From the NCBI GenBank assembly GCA_027605045.1, contig JAQFWX010000010.1, positions 748,879-812,878 on the forward strand: a stretch of DNA of 64,000 nt, read 5' to 3'. Source of the DNA: Phallus indusiatus (taxonomy: Eukaryota > Basidiomycota > Agaricomycetes > Phallales > Phallaceae). Within the stretch, counting starts at the first letter, position 1. Each line of letters starts with the position of its first letter. The notes under the pieces are model-generated. The model ran no database searches. It was given only the letters and a program-made list of their open reading frames with translations, and had not been told where the DNA came from. A program made the position numbers and the translations under genes. Positions 21,940-33,373 of the stretch are shown in pieces.

Positions 21940-22670
21940 ATCAACTCAGTCAGCCATATAGGCAACTTGAAAGTTGAATGACGCGCACATTCCAATGCTA
22001 ATGAGCTGACAACACGCAAGTTTACACAGTGATTTCCGATAATAGTGAATTCCCATTCCATATGTAAGCGCATTTTTACATGACCGACGATTGAATCAAA
22101 CCTTACAATGACTTTCGTGCTCACTGTTTATGACAACGAGACTTCTTTCGATAATCATAAAGTTTGGCGCTCAAATTTTCAACGAGTCGATCATCGTGCT
22201 GAAGAAAAAAAAGCGCCAGGAATTATTAATGAAAAAGCTTTCGGATATTGATACGTGCGCCTCAGGAGCGAACAGGGAAGATAAGGGAATCAGCGAATGT
22301 GTGCTCAGAGGGAGAAATAGGAGGGAAACATTGTTGTTGTATTTGTAAGATAAAGAAAAGGTTTTTATATACATGATTTGGGAGTTTCCAGGGAATTGGA
22401 ATGGTGCTAAAATGTAATCTAAAAACAATGGAAAAGGCTAATAGTTTAATTGCGAACGGGTGAAAGGTACAAAATAATTGGAATTTGCAAAATATTGACA
22501 GACCGGCGCATATACCGAGCGCTGACAAATCTCTGCGTAGCCTGTTTGCGTACGCAACAATATAATAACGCTGGTGAGATTCCGAGATTCTATTTGTTGT
22601 GTATAGTGATCATGACACGTTGGAGCCCGACAGTCCGCCAAATCGCCTTTGTATCGTCGACGTTCCAGTC
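21940..22670. repeat. duplicated intergenic block, copy 3, interrupted by solo LTR 3
   Basis: 21940-22200 matches 2725-2965 (GATAATCATAAAGTTTGGCG, CTCAGTCAGCCAT). The match resumes after the LTR at ~22575 with GATCATGACACGTTGGA and CCGCCAAATCGCCTTTG, corresponding to ~3000-3045. This shows the block existed before the LTR inserted. Confidence 0.7.
22249..22559 (-). mobile_element. solo LTR 3 (311 bp), same family as solo LTR 2
   Basis: Ends TGATACGTGCGCC... and ...GTTTGCGTACGCAACA, flanked by the 4-bp direct repeat ATAT at 22245-22248 and 22560-22563. It aligns with solo LTR 2 in inverted orientation and has the uninterrupted TA where the MITE sits in LTR 2. The ends resemble those of element A, whose target duplication is also 4 bp. 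Confidence 0.85.
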
Positions 22671-22940
22671 CCTCACAAATGTGTAGCTTGTCACGGAGGG
22701 ACTTGACATTGAGTATAAAGGTATTTCTGGGAAGTATCTGCAAGCGAATTTCAACGACTGCTTGTGTAAAGATTTCGTAATTTGACGTGCAAACGTGAGT
22801 TGACTCCGAGTCTGGATTAGATGAAGAAAAACACGTACCTCATAGCTAAATTTACGTATAATGACCCGTCTTTGGTTGAAACTAAGAATGATATTTGAAC
22901 CGGAAGAAGCTGTGGTTTGACTAAGGGGGACAATGTTCGA
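22668..22940 (-). pseudogene. fragment S5 of a SUMO-like/KPVIYL gene (exons 1 and 2 only)
   Basis: The minus strand preserves the exon 1 end (ILSFNQRRVII...SYE, like VLIFEQRRVIM..INYM in S1) at 22940-22839, followed by donor GTACGT. The start of exon 2 (AVVEIRLQILPRN...HICEG, like TAVAFARKLFPKL...EICKG) lies at 22760-22668 behind an AG acceptor. No ATG is found at the expected start, and the sequence passes into the duplicated intergenic block where the rest of exon 2 should be. The SUMO-like and KPVIYL domains are missing. Confidence 0.7.
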
Positions 22941-22983
22941 AAAAAAAGATCTGGTCTGAATGCTCGTGGCGAGAAAAAATCGT

Positions 22984-23012
22984 TGATTGGCCCGGCTATT
23001 CCCACCGTGATG
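22984..23012 (-). promoter_or_regulatory. conserved upstream motif, copy 4, upstream of fragment S5
   Basis: GATTGGCCCGGCTATTCCC followed by GTGATGTGACG. It lies ~45 bp upstream of the S5 exon 1 remnant, the same arrangement as in S2. Confidence 0.55.
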
Positions 23013-23019
23013 TGACGCG

Positions 23020-23840
23020 TCGTGTTGCTATTGTTTTTTACTTGCGCCGACCCAACGCACAAACACCAGACTTGGACAATGTCTTTTGAGTATATAATTG
23101 TCAATGGAACGGATTTTCAGGGTATGTAATATCACACTTAATGATATCGACTGTTGGAATGTCGAGGCAATGTACTGATTACTATTTCCCAAACACACAG
23201 TCACTGATTCCCGTATCTTACCTGCCACACTCCTGAGGTCTGAGGTGCACTCGTCAAATGAAGGTATGTAGGTAAGCTCTCAACTTGGTATTTTTTTTTC
23301 CGTCTGAGTTCGTTTACAGCAATGTCTACGGCTGCCGGTTTATGTACTCATGCGATACCCGCTGACTCCTACTTTCTTGGTTGCCGTTGGTGCACAAGTA
23401 CATCGATGATCATGCTCCCGAGTCCCTAAAGCCCGGCTTTCAAGTCTTAAACAATGCCAGGTGAACTGAGAAAGGAATGAAAATGATGTCAGGTCCCGAT
23501 CTTTCGACAAGTCCCTTCGTCACCCACGGCCCCTCAAGGTATGTGGATACATAGGTTTTTGGGGCAAGAGTTATATTTGGAAATCCCATTCAAGTTGTCT
23601 GCCTGCCGCGCTATTGCTTGCATGATGGCTTAAGATTGGCTAACGGCACATTTTTGAAACTCCACACATGGTTCCATCTGTCAGAATGGAAGAGAGCCTG
23701 AGGATTTCGCTTTAGGTAACAACAACATGCTCATCTTCGTTGGACGCTTCATCATCCCTGTGCACCATCGTCCTCTTAACAAACTACGGATTAACATCCA
23801 TCATTCATAGAGCACATCGTAATCAAGACCTGCTACTGTT
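23020..23840. other. intergenic region upstream of D3
   Basis: No gene seen. 23200-23260 resembles one end of solo LTRs 2 and 3 (GATTCCCGTATCTT, CTCCTGAGG), so a truncated LTR copy may lie here. The last ~150 bp should include the D3 promoter. Confidence 0.45.
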
Positions 23841-26800
23841 ATGGCTGAAGCGGCTAATTTAGATGACACGAGAGTACACTTCAACGCTCAAAGCGAAGCT
23901 CTCAGTATGTCTGGATTTGTTATAGGGGAAAGACCAAGTCCATGGCTTCCAAATGATAAAGATGAAGATTCTCCTGGTGACAGAAAAGTCGCAAAATTAT
24001 TTGAGTCCCCGCAATTTATTATGGCGGACCCACCGACCTCCTCAAACGATAAGGAGAAACGCCCTGTTGAACAGTCTGATGGAACGATAGAGAATTTGGT
24101 GACTCTCTTTCGGGATTTTCTTGGTATGTTTTCTGTATTAGGACATCTAATGATCCCTCGTAACATTGTTCTTAGAGGCCTCGCCCAACAAAGCAGCATC
24201 TAATTCTGATAACCAGGTGCGGGGGATCACAGTGCCCAAAAGGTTATTCGGGTTGTCAATGGGGAAAGGTTCACCACGGGAAGCTGGCTGTAAGTGTTGT
24301 ACCTCTGATGAGCGCTGTAATGTGACGCATATCAGCAAGTAATAAGTACGACTACGAACAAAAATATCCTCAAGATCCGTTTGGAGAGGAGGCCGCCGAC
24401 AACGCCCGTGTTTGGTCGACTTACCTTGACGAGGCTGAATCATTTGATCGTGAGAGAGTGGAAGGATGGAAGGAAACGGTTGATGTTCTCTTGGTTTTCG
24501 TATGCAAATTTGTTTTGCCTGTATTCATGCTTTTGAAGCTTACTGTTTTTCCAGGCTGGTCTCTTTTCCGCCGTAATAACGACATTCGTCTCTCAGGCAT
24601 CCCAAAGTCTTCAAAAAGATAATTCCCAAATCACCGTTTCTTTGTTATCCGAAACAGTCCAAGTATTACGAGCACAGTTCAGTGGATTACCAATTAGCGA
24701 TGTACCCAACTCAACAATGACCCCTACTTCGCCATTTACGCCATCAACGAACGCAGTTTTGGTCAACGGACTATGGTTCACTAGTTTGACAATCACGTTA
24801 TCTACAGCACTATTTGCCGTCCTTGCTAAACAATGGTTGTATTATTACATGTCATCAATCTCCGGTACGGCGAATTTAAAGGCGAGAGCGAGGCAGCTAC
24901 GTTTCAAAGGTTTCGAAACGTGGAAGGTTGCTGTCATTGTTGAACTTCTTCCTATTCTTCTCCACCTCGCTGTCGGCATGTTTCTTACGGGGATCATTAT
25001 ACTCTTGTTTCCATCGGACATTCGCATCGCGTGGACGATCGTCGCTATCACAGGCATCACATATACCTTGTATTTTATCTCGGTAATTTTGCCTATCCGG
25101 TATCCAGAATGTCCATATACAACCTCGTTAACTATCTACGTCGGGATTCTTTTCTTTATTCTGCGAGAAAACGTCCGGTGGGTTAGCACAGTCACAGACA
25201 AGGGCTTTGGAGCTGTTGGGGGAAGAATCAACTTTGAGGCTCGGCGTACTATTCATCGCCTCGTTGACTACACTCGGGGCCTCTTCCAACATGCACTCAT
25301 CCTTATTTCCAAATCAACCGCTGTCATCCAACGCAACTTCAAAAGACTCCGACCCACCATATTCCCTACCGAATTCCCCAAATTCACAAAGTGGAGAGAA
25401 GAGAATATCAAGAGGGCTGTTGAAAATGTAGCTTCGCTAGATTTCGAGGCACTTGAATGGCTGTACATGATGTCTCCTGATAGGAGCGTTCATCGAATTA
25501 TCGCAAGATGTGCAGCCGTACATCCCATCATTAACAAACGGTTTGGAAGCGATATTCGCGAAAATCTCTGCCGTGTTTTGGAGGTCAACAAAATGAATGT
25601 CGTTGATTTGCGTTATTGCTTGTGCCTGAATTTCCTGACTGCTGCATCCGATTACAGGCGTCTCATCCTATCCATTCCCAATTCGATCAGAAATCAACTG
25701 CCAGAAACGGAGTATCAAAGTTATCAGCGCATTCTCTCCCACATCTTACATCGTAATCGTGTACAAATGTTCCCGGATGTCATCAAAGACAACATTAAGC
25801 TTCCTGTGGTTATGTGGTGTTGTCTTTTGGAAGAGATGCCACAAGATGTTGCTGTCGCTGTGCATATACTCAGCTGTAGGCGAAGCGGTCTGTTCAAATG
25901 GAGCCCTGACCCCACGCGTGAAACCGTTCATAACGTGGGCATTGTACCCTTTGATAGTGAAGAATTGGGATGGTGGAAATTTCACTACCTCTTCCGTTAT
26001 TTCGAAGTTGGAACACCCGACTTTTCCTCTAAACTCAATTCTTATGAAACATGCTATCTTCTCCTTATCACCATCTATCGTAACCTTACTTCGAACGAGC
26101 CTCTCATTTCTGACAGAAGACAGAGACAGACATCCTTGGAAAATCTGTTCCGCGACTTCGAATTTGCCATTCCTTACTTCGATCCACATATCGCACCTGT
26201 TAAACAGGTTATGGGTTTCTTCAAAGAAATTTGCCGCATGAATGCATTTTGGAGCGAATCTATGACAGATTGGGCCAGACATAGAGTGGTGGAGTGTTCG
26301 AACAAGATGTGGCGCCCAACGACGGTCATCGATTTTCCTTTTAACGAATGTGAAGATCTTTCTCTTATTTACCACTGGTGATCGCGGGATGATCTTGGAG
26401 CAAATATTTTGAGGAACATGCCGCCTATTTTTACATTGTTACTCGTACCACAGAATCGTCAACATTTGTCGACAATCCTCTTGAATGATCGGAATGCCAT
26501 CTCTCACTTCTCGAAATGTTTTGAAAATTTGGCCGAGTATCGCCATATCCGCGACGCGAACAAATACATATATCCAGTCTTAATAAATCTTCTCAAGTCC
26601 ACGAAGCACAAGACTCGGTTGTTCACTGTTGTTTATGACGTGTCCGTACTGGTGCAATTATGGAAGCTCCTTGTATTTTGCAAATCGGATACGAAAAAAT
26701 ACTTCGTTCTTGTGGATTCGAACCTTGACAAGGAGAATTTGGATAGGCTTCTGGCAGCCATGAATGAATGGGCACGATCTGACGATTTGACAGACTTGCC

Positions 26801-26972
26801 TGCAGAATTCCCTACACAAAACCTGGGGTTTTACAAAAGTACACCCACGACTCGTGATGTATTCCAAGCATCTGCGAATGAATTCAGGAAACTCATAGGT
26901 GCACGAGCTGATTCCTTTACCAATCAATTTGCGCCCGAGGGTGCGATATTGGACAGGGGACATGGTGTTTGA
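23841..26972 (+). pseudogene. DUF6535 membrane protein D3 with a single in-frame nonsense codon
   Basis: Exons 23841-24123, 24176-24289, 24336-24499 and 24555-26972 match D1 in number and phase, all GT-AG. The signature YEQKYPQDPFGEEAADNARVW and the four hydrophobic segments are present. The frame of exon 4 is continuous from 24555 to the stop at 26970-26972 except for TGA at 26379-26381, in the motif LIYHW-stop, where D1 has LIYHWC. This is a one-base change from a Cys codon. The 197 codons beyond it still align well with D1 (NRQHLSTILLND, YIYPVL, DVSVLVQLWKLLVFC), so the break is recent, or the product ends about 200 residues early. If read through, the protein would be 992 residues. It converges on the S3 remnant 233 bp downstream. 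The last residues (GHGV) end without the GAG|GTA donor seen in D1, D2 and D4. Confidence 0.85.
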
Positions 26973-27205
26973 GTTGAAAGACCGCGCACAAAGTGCCTAA
27001 TATTCTAAACGAGGTACTGTTTTATATGTTCTTCCTCCTCAACCCCTTTTCTGATGATTATATGCAGTATTGTTAAAAGTTTCACCTAAAGGACAAAAAA
27101 TCTCTCTGAAAATAACAAAAAAAATCTGTAAATACTCTTGGCCGGTTTAGCTCTTCGGAGATGGTCTTAGAAACATGTACGACTCACTGATATAAATTCT
27201 AAGCT

Positions 27206-28025
27206 TCAATTATCAAGCTCGGCAACTCCTAATACCTCTATACCACCCCATTCTAAAACACGGAACAAGGAGTCACGTATATGTTCTGCATTCACCCCAA
27301 CGATCGACACCCAGAATTGTACATCCCGAGAAGCCTTTCCAATCGCGTATTTTCAATGAGGTAATTCGTCGTCTTCGGCACGTCTTTGAAAATCATGAAT
27401 ATTCGCGTTGTAACGTCGGGTTTAGGGGATACGTCTAAGTGAGCAGCACGTTCGTACGCTATTTGAGGAATAAATCGGAGAGCGATGTGTCGGTGTTTCA
27501 GGAGAGATGGAAGCCAGTATCTGCGATGAAGGCAAAATTAGATCGTCAGATGCAGAGAATTTTACAATCACACACGTGATGAAAGAAGTGCGAGCTTCAG
27601 TGTGGAGACCAAGAGCCTTCGAAGCTTCGTCAAGATACAGTGTTATTCTTCCAGCAGTGAAAGAGATTGGGAGTAATAGGATCAAAGTGCTCGATACTTG
27701 TTGACGTGCTTTTGTCGAATGTGCCAGTGGGAGAGGCTGGTGGGCTGAAAACGGATCGGTGCTTCAAAACAGAGGTTACATATAAGCAACTGATTCCTGA
27801 AGAGCATAGTAAAGAAAAATGCGCACTGTGCTTCCCAAAATAAGTACGAGACATCCAACCCGGTGTTCAACTAAGCAACTCTGTGAGATCTCTGTTAGCT
27901 TTTGTTTGCGCGCGCCATAGCACTGTCTGATTTTTCCCGTCAATAGCTGTTTTGATAGAAACAACAGGATATATTGCAAAAAAAATTCCATTCCGGAACG
28001 AGAGAAAGCAAGACCGACACCTCTG
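27206..28025 (-). pseudogene. wrecked SUMO-like/KPVIYL gene S3 (3' two-thirds only)
   Basis: On the minus strand the KPVIYL-domain motifs appear in the right order but in different frames: AIYPVVSIKTAIDGKNQTVLW, GLDVSYLFWEAQ, ITLYLDEASKALGLHTEARTSFI, VTTRIFMIFK-like sequence, DVQFWVSIVGV and LFRVLEWGGIEVLG. Lesions include extra bases between DLTEL and NTGLD, a frameshift before the ITLYLD motif and TGA in place of Trp in the ELPFWK motif. Exons 1-2 and the SUMO-like domain are absent: upstream of ~28025 the sequence switches to the remnant seen at 5544-5650. It is tail-to-tail with D3, like S1 with D1. Confidence 0.8.
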
Positions 28026-28730
28026 CGGGTTCGAAGGGCTCTGGGATTGACTGTTTCTGAAGATGATTCGGTAGATATTGTCGTAAGGGCTTCCGGCATG
28101 CAAGTACATGCTTCTTCAACCTTGTTCGATGAAAGCATCGCCACGCCGTGTTACCCGTCAGCGCCAGTGGATAAGTCCTTCAGTGTGATCTCGTTGATGT
28201 GGGTATGCAACATTGTTCGGAAAGGAATGGTGAGTGAAAAACGTTGATTGGACCGGCTATTCCCGGTGTGACATATGTATGTACGCGACCATCACATTTC
28301 TCTCGTGTTCTCTGCGTTTGGTGAGTCTTAGAAGGTTCTACATATTATTAATATTGAGAGGGAATTGTGAGTCGTTATATCATGTTTTCGCCTCAAAAAG
28401 GAGCAGCTATCTCGATGTTTTCGAAACGAGGTAAAAAGAGGTGTTCCGAGTCTTGGAGAAGAAAATGGTAGGAGGTATGTATTGCACATACTCGTTGATG
28501 ATGCAAGATCATCTAATAAACGTTTAGACTATAATACTGTCTCAGTTGCATCGGATCCAAGGCGTCGGGATGTCCTACTTTCTCCAGCGTGACTTTTTTC
28601 ATCATCGTTGTTCAAACCCTTTGCAGCTCCTCGGAGGGCCTCCTCCGTATAGCTAAGGAATGAACGAGTTACTGGTCGGTATTCACCGCCACACCGTGGC
28701 CAACTAGTTGCATTTAATCCGCTCGAAAAT
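28026..28730. other. intergenic, duplicated remnants
   Basis: 28026-28144 matches part of 5540-5650 and 13430-13520. No intact gene is present. Confidence 0.5.
28243..28271 (-). promoter_or_regulatory. conserved upstream motif, copy 5
   Basis: GTTGATTGGACCGGCTATTC followed by CCGGTGTGAC. This is the best-conserved copy together with the one at 16795. It is ~220 bp upstream of the 5' break of S3, consistent with a deletion between promoter and body of that gene. Confidence 0.55.
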
Positions 28731-29280
28731 ATCGTCACTTTGTTGTATCCCTATCCAGAAGGCGTCGAAATCCAAGTCTCAAACTGCAAATGGACAGCTT
28801 GCGAGTGGTCCGACTTGCAACTTTTCTGTTGCGGAGGTGATCAGATCTAACTTGAAGGATGCTGAGAACAGCGCTGCCTACGCTTACACTTTTGCGTATA
28901 GCACTGGAGTTATGAACTTGAAACATGACATCCGGACTAGGTAGGTACTATGGTCCAGTTATATTGAGACAGGTATGTTTTAAATTCTGTTGTGCGTTTA
29001 TAGCATCATAACAGTGCTATATCCGAAAAGTAGACACGCTACGCTCAGGCTGGTGTGGCCCATCTGTGGTTGGAATACAGTAACGCGTTTACCAAATACC
29101 ATAAATGATAAATGTCGACTTGGTAAAATCAAATTTGGATTTTTATGATGTGATATGAATGTCTCTCCGGCATTGCTCAAGCACTCCTAGGATACTACTG
29201 AATCTGTCCGTGACCAACAAGTGAGTGCATCATGATTTGTAAACCCTCCTCCGGTAATGAATTCACAAGCATGTGAGGTC
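28730..29280. repeat. duplicated block between array units (copy 2)
   Basis: Homologous to 14380-15110 (see there). A minus-strand frame at 28998-29180 shows TFISHHKN and FGKRVTVFQPQ, comparable to TFISHEKN and FGKRAPVLQPQ at 14790-15074. This weak hint of past coding capacity is not supported by an intact frame in either copy. Confidence 0.6.
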
Positions 29281-30446
29281 AATTCAATGGTGCAAAAAAA
29301 AACGGTGTAGAGACACTCTTATATGAAGTGGGTGACACTTTACATTAGTATACCACAGCTCGTGATTTTATAAACAGAGCCAGTACCGTTGCGTTCAAGA
29401 ATCAGAAGGCGGCCACGAGCGGGGTTTACATGGCAGCGGATAGTTACATACATACATAAATACGTAGGTTTCAATTTGTTGTACAGAACAACCGGCACCG
29501 GTGGGGAAGATTTAAATGACCGAACAAAGATGGACATTCTCAGTTCATGTTGAACATGCGTATACAATAAATAAATATCAAGTCGGAGATTGGTTACATT
29601 GAAAATGTGAATAATTAAGCTTGAACAGGACTCAGTACACTAATACAGTGCAGTGAAGATCCGAAGGGAATGGTATATTTATGAACCCAGACGCTTCACG
29701 ACTCGGACCTAATCAGCTATGATCACGGACCCGGTGCCGCACTGATAACAAATTTTTGTAAGAAGATCGTAGAGATAGAGATGGGGATTCGGAGAAACTT
29801 ACGCAAACTTCAGTATTTATAATGCCTAGTCCGTTGCATTCTTCCTCACAGGCTTCCCGTCGAGAAGTAAGGCTATTAGGCAAAGCAAAAACAGCAGGAG
29901 AAGCAAGTGAGAGTTATTGCTGAAGAACTCAGTTTGACGGCCGGTTTTATCCCATTAGAATACGGGGATCACTGCTTACCACTGCCCACAGTAATACCAA
30001 AGGCGACAGGGTAGTCACGGTAACGCCTGGCCTTGACAGGCCTCAGGAGGCCTCAGGAGCCTTCACTGGCAGCTTCAGGCCTGATTAGGCTGTGAGTACC
30101 TGTGACGCATACCAAAAGAACATCGGCTAGTGTGGAACATCGCATTTACATATTGTATTATTTCAGGGAAAAACTTTGTGTAAAATTGAAATACTGAACG
30201 ACCCTGGACCATCGTCCGCATAAAATTCCCCCATTATGTAGTCTTGCGGAAGTTCAGTTGACAAGTTCCGGATCCCAAGCATCCTGGTCCCCCCAGACCG
30301 TCATCATCATTTCCACGACAATTGTAAGGGTCGGTACCCGTGTTCACCGGATGTAGCGTGTCATCCACTCTAGAACATGAAGTTGTATCTCGTTTCGTAG
30401 TGTGATCCCAGAATTCAAACGCTAAAAGAGAGATGCTAGATGCTCG
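29281..30446. other. intergenic, no gene seen
   Basis: No frame over ~75 codons with recognisable features. 30030-30095 is a GC-rich stretch with a tandem GGCCTCAGGA pair and partly palindromic AGGCCT blocks. Confidence 0.4.
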
Positions 30447-30654
30447 TCAAAGCTATCTATTGCACAGACTCTTTCTGGGACGAGACTATCATGACGAAGC
30501 TGGCTAGAATTGGTGCAGCAGAGTGTTTGGGCAAGCTCTCGATGCCCACACACATGGCTAAACGCTTTTCTAGGATGGAATTGCATGACCTCACACTCAT
30601 ATACTGATGGTGTTCCCGCGGTCTTCTCGATCCGTGCCTCTCGATGTACACACC

Positions 30655-30740
30655 TGGGGTATAGCATTTGGAATCATTCAAGAGGATTGTACACAGATGT
30701 CGACGGTTATGCGGCACGAGTAACAGTGCGAACAGGGGAC
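30655..30740 (-). other. ~85-bp inverted segment inside D4
   Basis: The minus strand reads GPLFALLLVPHNRRHL.TILLNDSKC, matching PLFALLLMSQNRHHLSTILLND of D2, while sequence on both sides matches the family only on the plus strand. Breakpoints are judged to within ~10 bp. Confidence 0.8.
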
Positions 30741-30852
30741 CTTTCAAACTGTTTTCGAGATGTGGTGACCTATCACAATCTTCCCATAGCAAAAGAACAC
30801 ATACGCTCAGACGTGATGGACCTCTTCAAGTCTGCAAGCCCGGAGATGCCAC

Positions 30853-32036
30853 CACTGTGGAAAAAACCGCGCCGAAATTGGTCTGGGGTTACCACGGGAT
30901 TTACCAATGATACACCCAAAAGCCCACCCAGAAATCCCACTATGAATTCAATGACGGTACCACAATTTTTTCAGTGGTTCTTCACTCCTTTTCCACCGTC
31001 TTTTTTATGGAAAGCATATTTTTAAAAAATTGAAACTTCCAATTTAATTCAGTGGTTTCCACAATAAAGCTGATCTGGTATTCAAGCCCAGTTATCAGTT
31101 TCCTTTTAGTTCACTTATTTATTGGTTATAAAAACTTATTTTATTATTATTATAATTGTTTAAGTACAAGTTAATATTAATATCTAACTTTTGTAACGGC
31201 CAACGCTAAAATAAGTAAGACACTCACCGCCGACCGACCACAATAAGAACTCCTCAAATCCACTCAAAGTCCGGCCTGCCGCAAAACTTGGATTCTGGTG
31301 AAGCCGTAATAACTATGACCATTAGCAAGACTAGCTCAGTAAAAAAATGGCTTTACGCACCGTTTGAGTGGAAGTAGGAGCCGCTGGAAGAACCGCAGCT
31401 ACGCTGACGCAAGGGAGCCCACGGACTGTAGGGAGAAGGTGGGGTGGGGTGAAAGGAAAGACTCGGGGGATTTTTATGAAGTCCAAGTTTATATATCTTT
31501 ACCAAAACTTATGTAATTAAATGTTTCGGTTTTTGAACGGGACTACTTACAAAACTTTGATTTGTTACTCAAACTCAGATGTTCGAAAAAAACTGGACCT
31601 GATCTATTGAAAAAAGACCGGATTTACCACTATCAGTGCAACGGGCTGAAGTCAAAGGTATTTTACTGGTCAAGTCCAGTGAGAAATATGTGGATTTTCC
31701 ATTCAAATAAATAACGGAAACATCCCTTGGTTAAATCACTGGGCCTCCCTCATCAGTAATCTGGGTTTTAATCTGTTTAAATCCAGGAGCACGTCCCGCC
31801 ATCTGAAAGTCTCCAGAGCGTTCTGGAGGCTTTGAAGACTTCCAGATGGCGGCACGTGCTCTGGAGTGAAAAACCCAGATCACTGATGCTGCCTTCTGAT
31901 CTGAGGTTCAAACCAACGATAAATTCGGAGATCAAAGCCCTTATTTCTGGGAATGGGTTAACCGTCTCGATTTCATTGGATATCTGGTTTTCCCACTAGT
32001 TCCAGTAAATTTCTGTCGGCGGTTTTTTCCACAGTG
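30853..32036. mobile_element. 1184-bp CACTA-like non-autonomous element in D4
   Basis: The ends are CACTGTGGAAAAAACCG and its reverse complement (...CGGTTTTTTCCACAGTG), flanked by the 3-bp repeat CAC (30850-30852 and 32037-32039). Deleting the element plus one CAC joins GAGATGC-CAC-TGTTCACC and restores the D-family reading EMPLFTIL. CACT-type termini with a 3-bp duplication are characteristic of CACTA/EnSpm transposons. The interior is AT-rich with no transposase frame. A long palindrome lies at 31751-31888. Confidence 0.85.
31751..31888. repeat. 138-bp imperfect palindrome inside the CACTA-like element
   Basis: The arms include CATCAGTAATCTGGGTTTT against AAACCCAGATCACTGATG, and GAGCACGTCCCGCCATCTG against CAGATGGCGGCACGTGCTC, with the inner palindrome TCCAGAGCGTTCTGGA at 31812-31827 as the loop region. 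It may be a nested foldback unit or a structured transposase-binding region. Confidence 0.8.
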
Positions 32037-32083
32037 CACTGTTCACCATTCTTTACAACACGTCTGTGCTTGTGCAAGTATGG

Positions 32084-32429
32084 TGATGGTCGCGCAACAG
32101 GAGTGGTCAGGGATCGAAAGGGAACCAGTGTAGTGTGCTCAGAGGGAAATCATAATGAGGGTATAAAATCTGTTGTTCTTGTAGTCGAAAAAGTTTGTTT
32201 TTTTTATATACAGTTTGTAAATATATGTTCCAGGGAAATGGAACTAAAGATGATTGGAAAGATAAAATATAAGAACTGTGAATTTTAAATAAAAGTGAAA
32301 CGAAGGGGAGACAAAAGGTGAAAAATAGAAAGTATAGCCTTTTAGTATCTCAGAATCACCTAGCCGTAAGGAACGGCGCATATAGCCTTCGCTTACTAAT
32401 CTCCGTGTAGCCTGTTCGCGCAACCATCA
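32084..32429 (-). repeat. 3' LTR of element A (346 bp)
   Basis: Same length and apparently the same sequence as 46501-46846. Flanked by D4 coding sequence on its left (..SVLVQVW). Confidence 0.9.
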
Positions 32430-33373
32430 CCTCCTGGGGACCTTACTACTGACGCTCCGTCGTCAGTGACAATAAAAATCCGCCTGAAAATCCTAAGTTG
32501 TGCAGCTAGCCGTAAAAATAAATGACGCGAGGAATTTAGCATGGGCCGTGGACGTTCGACACGAGACGAAATCGAGGAAAATGGTGAGACGACGATGACG
32601 CGGGTGAAATATCGACGAAAACGCGAGACAGGAGGCAGTGAAAAGAATAAAAGACATTCCAAGCGAAGAGAAGCACGAAGTCAGTGGCGTCATTGATACA
32701 GTTAAAGTTGTGAAGGAAAATGACATCGCTTGTATTGTCGCGAAATGAGGTGCACTCTTGGTATCAGAATAGAAACGAGTCGATCGTATGGTCCAGGCAT
32801 TTGAAGCGATCCACTATAATCTTGATCTGGCAGAGTTGGGAGTGCTAACGCTCGTACAAGTGCAGAGAGACTGAGATATGGTGGTGGAAGAGGGAAAAAT
32901 GCCAAACGATGAAAAGTTGAGACGCGAGAGAATAGAAAGAGAGAAATCGCATGATGAGTAAATCCCTAAGCGAAAGCGATGATGAATGTACGAATCCCGA
33001 GATGAATTACAGTTGGAAACCTTTAGTCCATGCGTCGATTCGAGAGAAAAGAGTTAATACGATTTACCACACAGTCCTCGATGGAAAGGCGAAACTCTGA
33101 TCGCGTCCTATTTTGGATTTGGGCGGCATAGATGCTGCACTGCTCGTCGACGGTTGCTGAATGATTGCGCGGGACTGTTTTCCACTCGATCCACTGATTA
33201 CGTCGTCTGTGATCTCCGTCGTCTGATGAGAAAAAATGAAAAATGGAAAGCAAAAGAAAAGAAAAGAGCAAGCGCGGAATACAAGATCAAAAGGAATATG
33301 AACAGGGACTTGAAAAGAACATGAAGAGCAGGGCAATTTTGGTATTTAAAATGAATTCATAGAGAGAGTGTCA
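32430..33373. other. 3' internal region of element A
   Basis: Between the LTR and the end of the gag-like ORF. Purine/pyrimidine-skewed, with no recognisable coding domain; short frames only. Confidence 0.5.

Noticed and set aside
30030..30095. GC-rich AGGCCT/CTCAGG stretch as a solo LTR or RNA gene
   Set aside because: Only short imperfect palindromes and one tandem 10-mer; no target duplication or fold that I could confirm.
31194..31560. A second TGTAACGG-type LTR inside the CACTA-like element
   Set aside because: TGTAACGG occurs at 31194, but no matching GTTACA end with target duplication follows.
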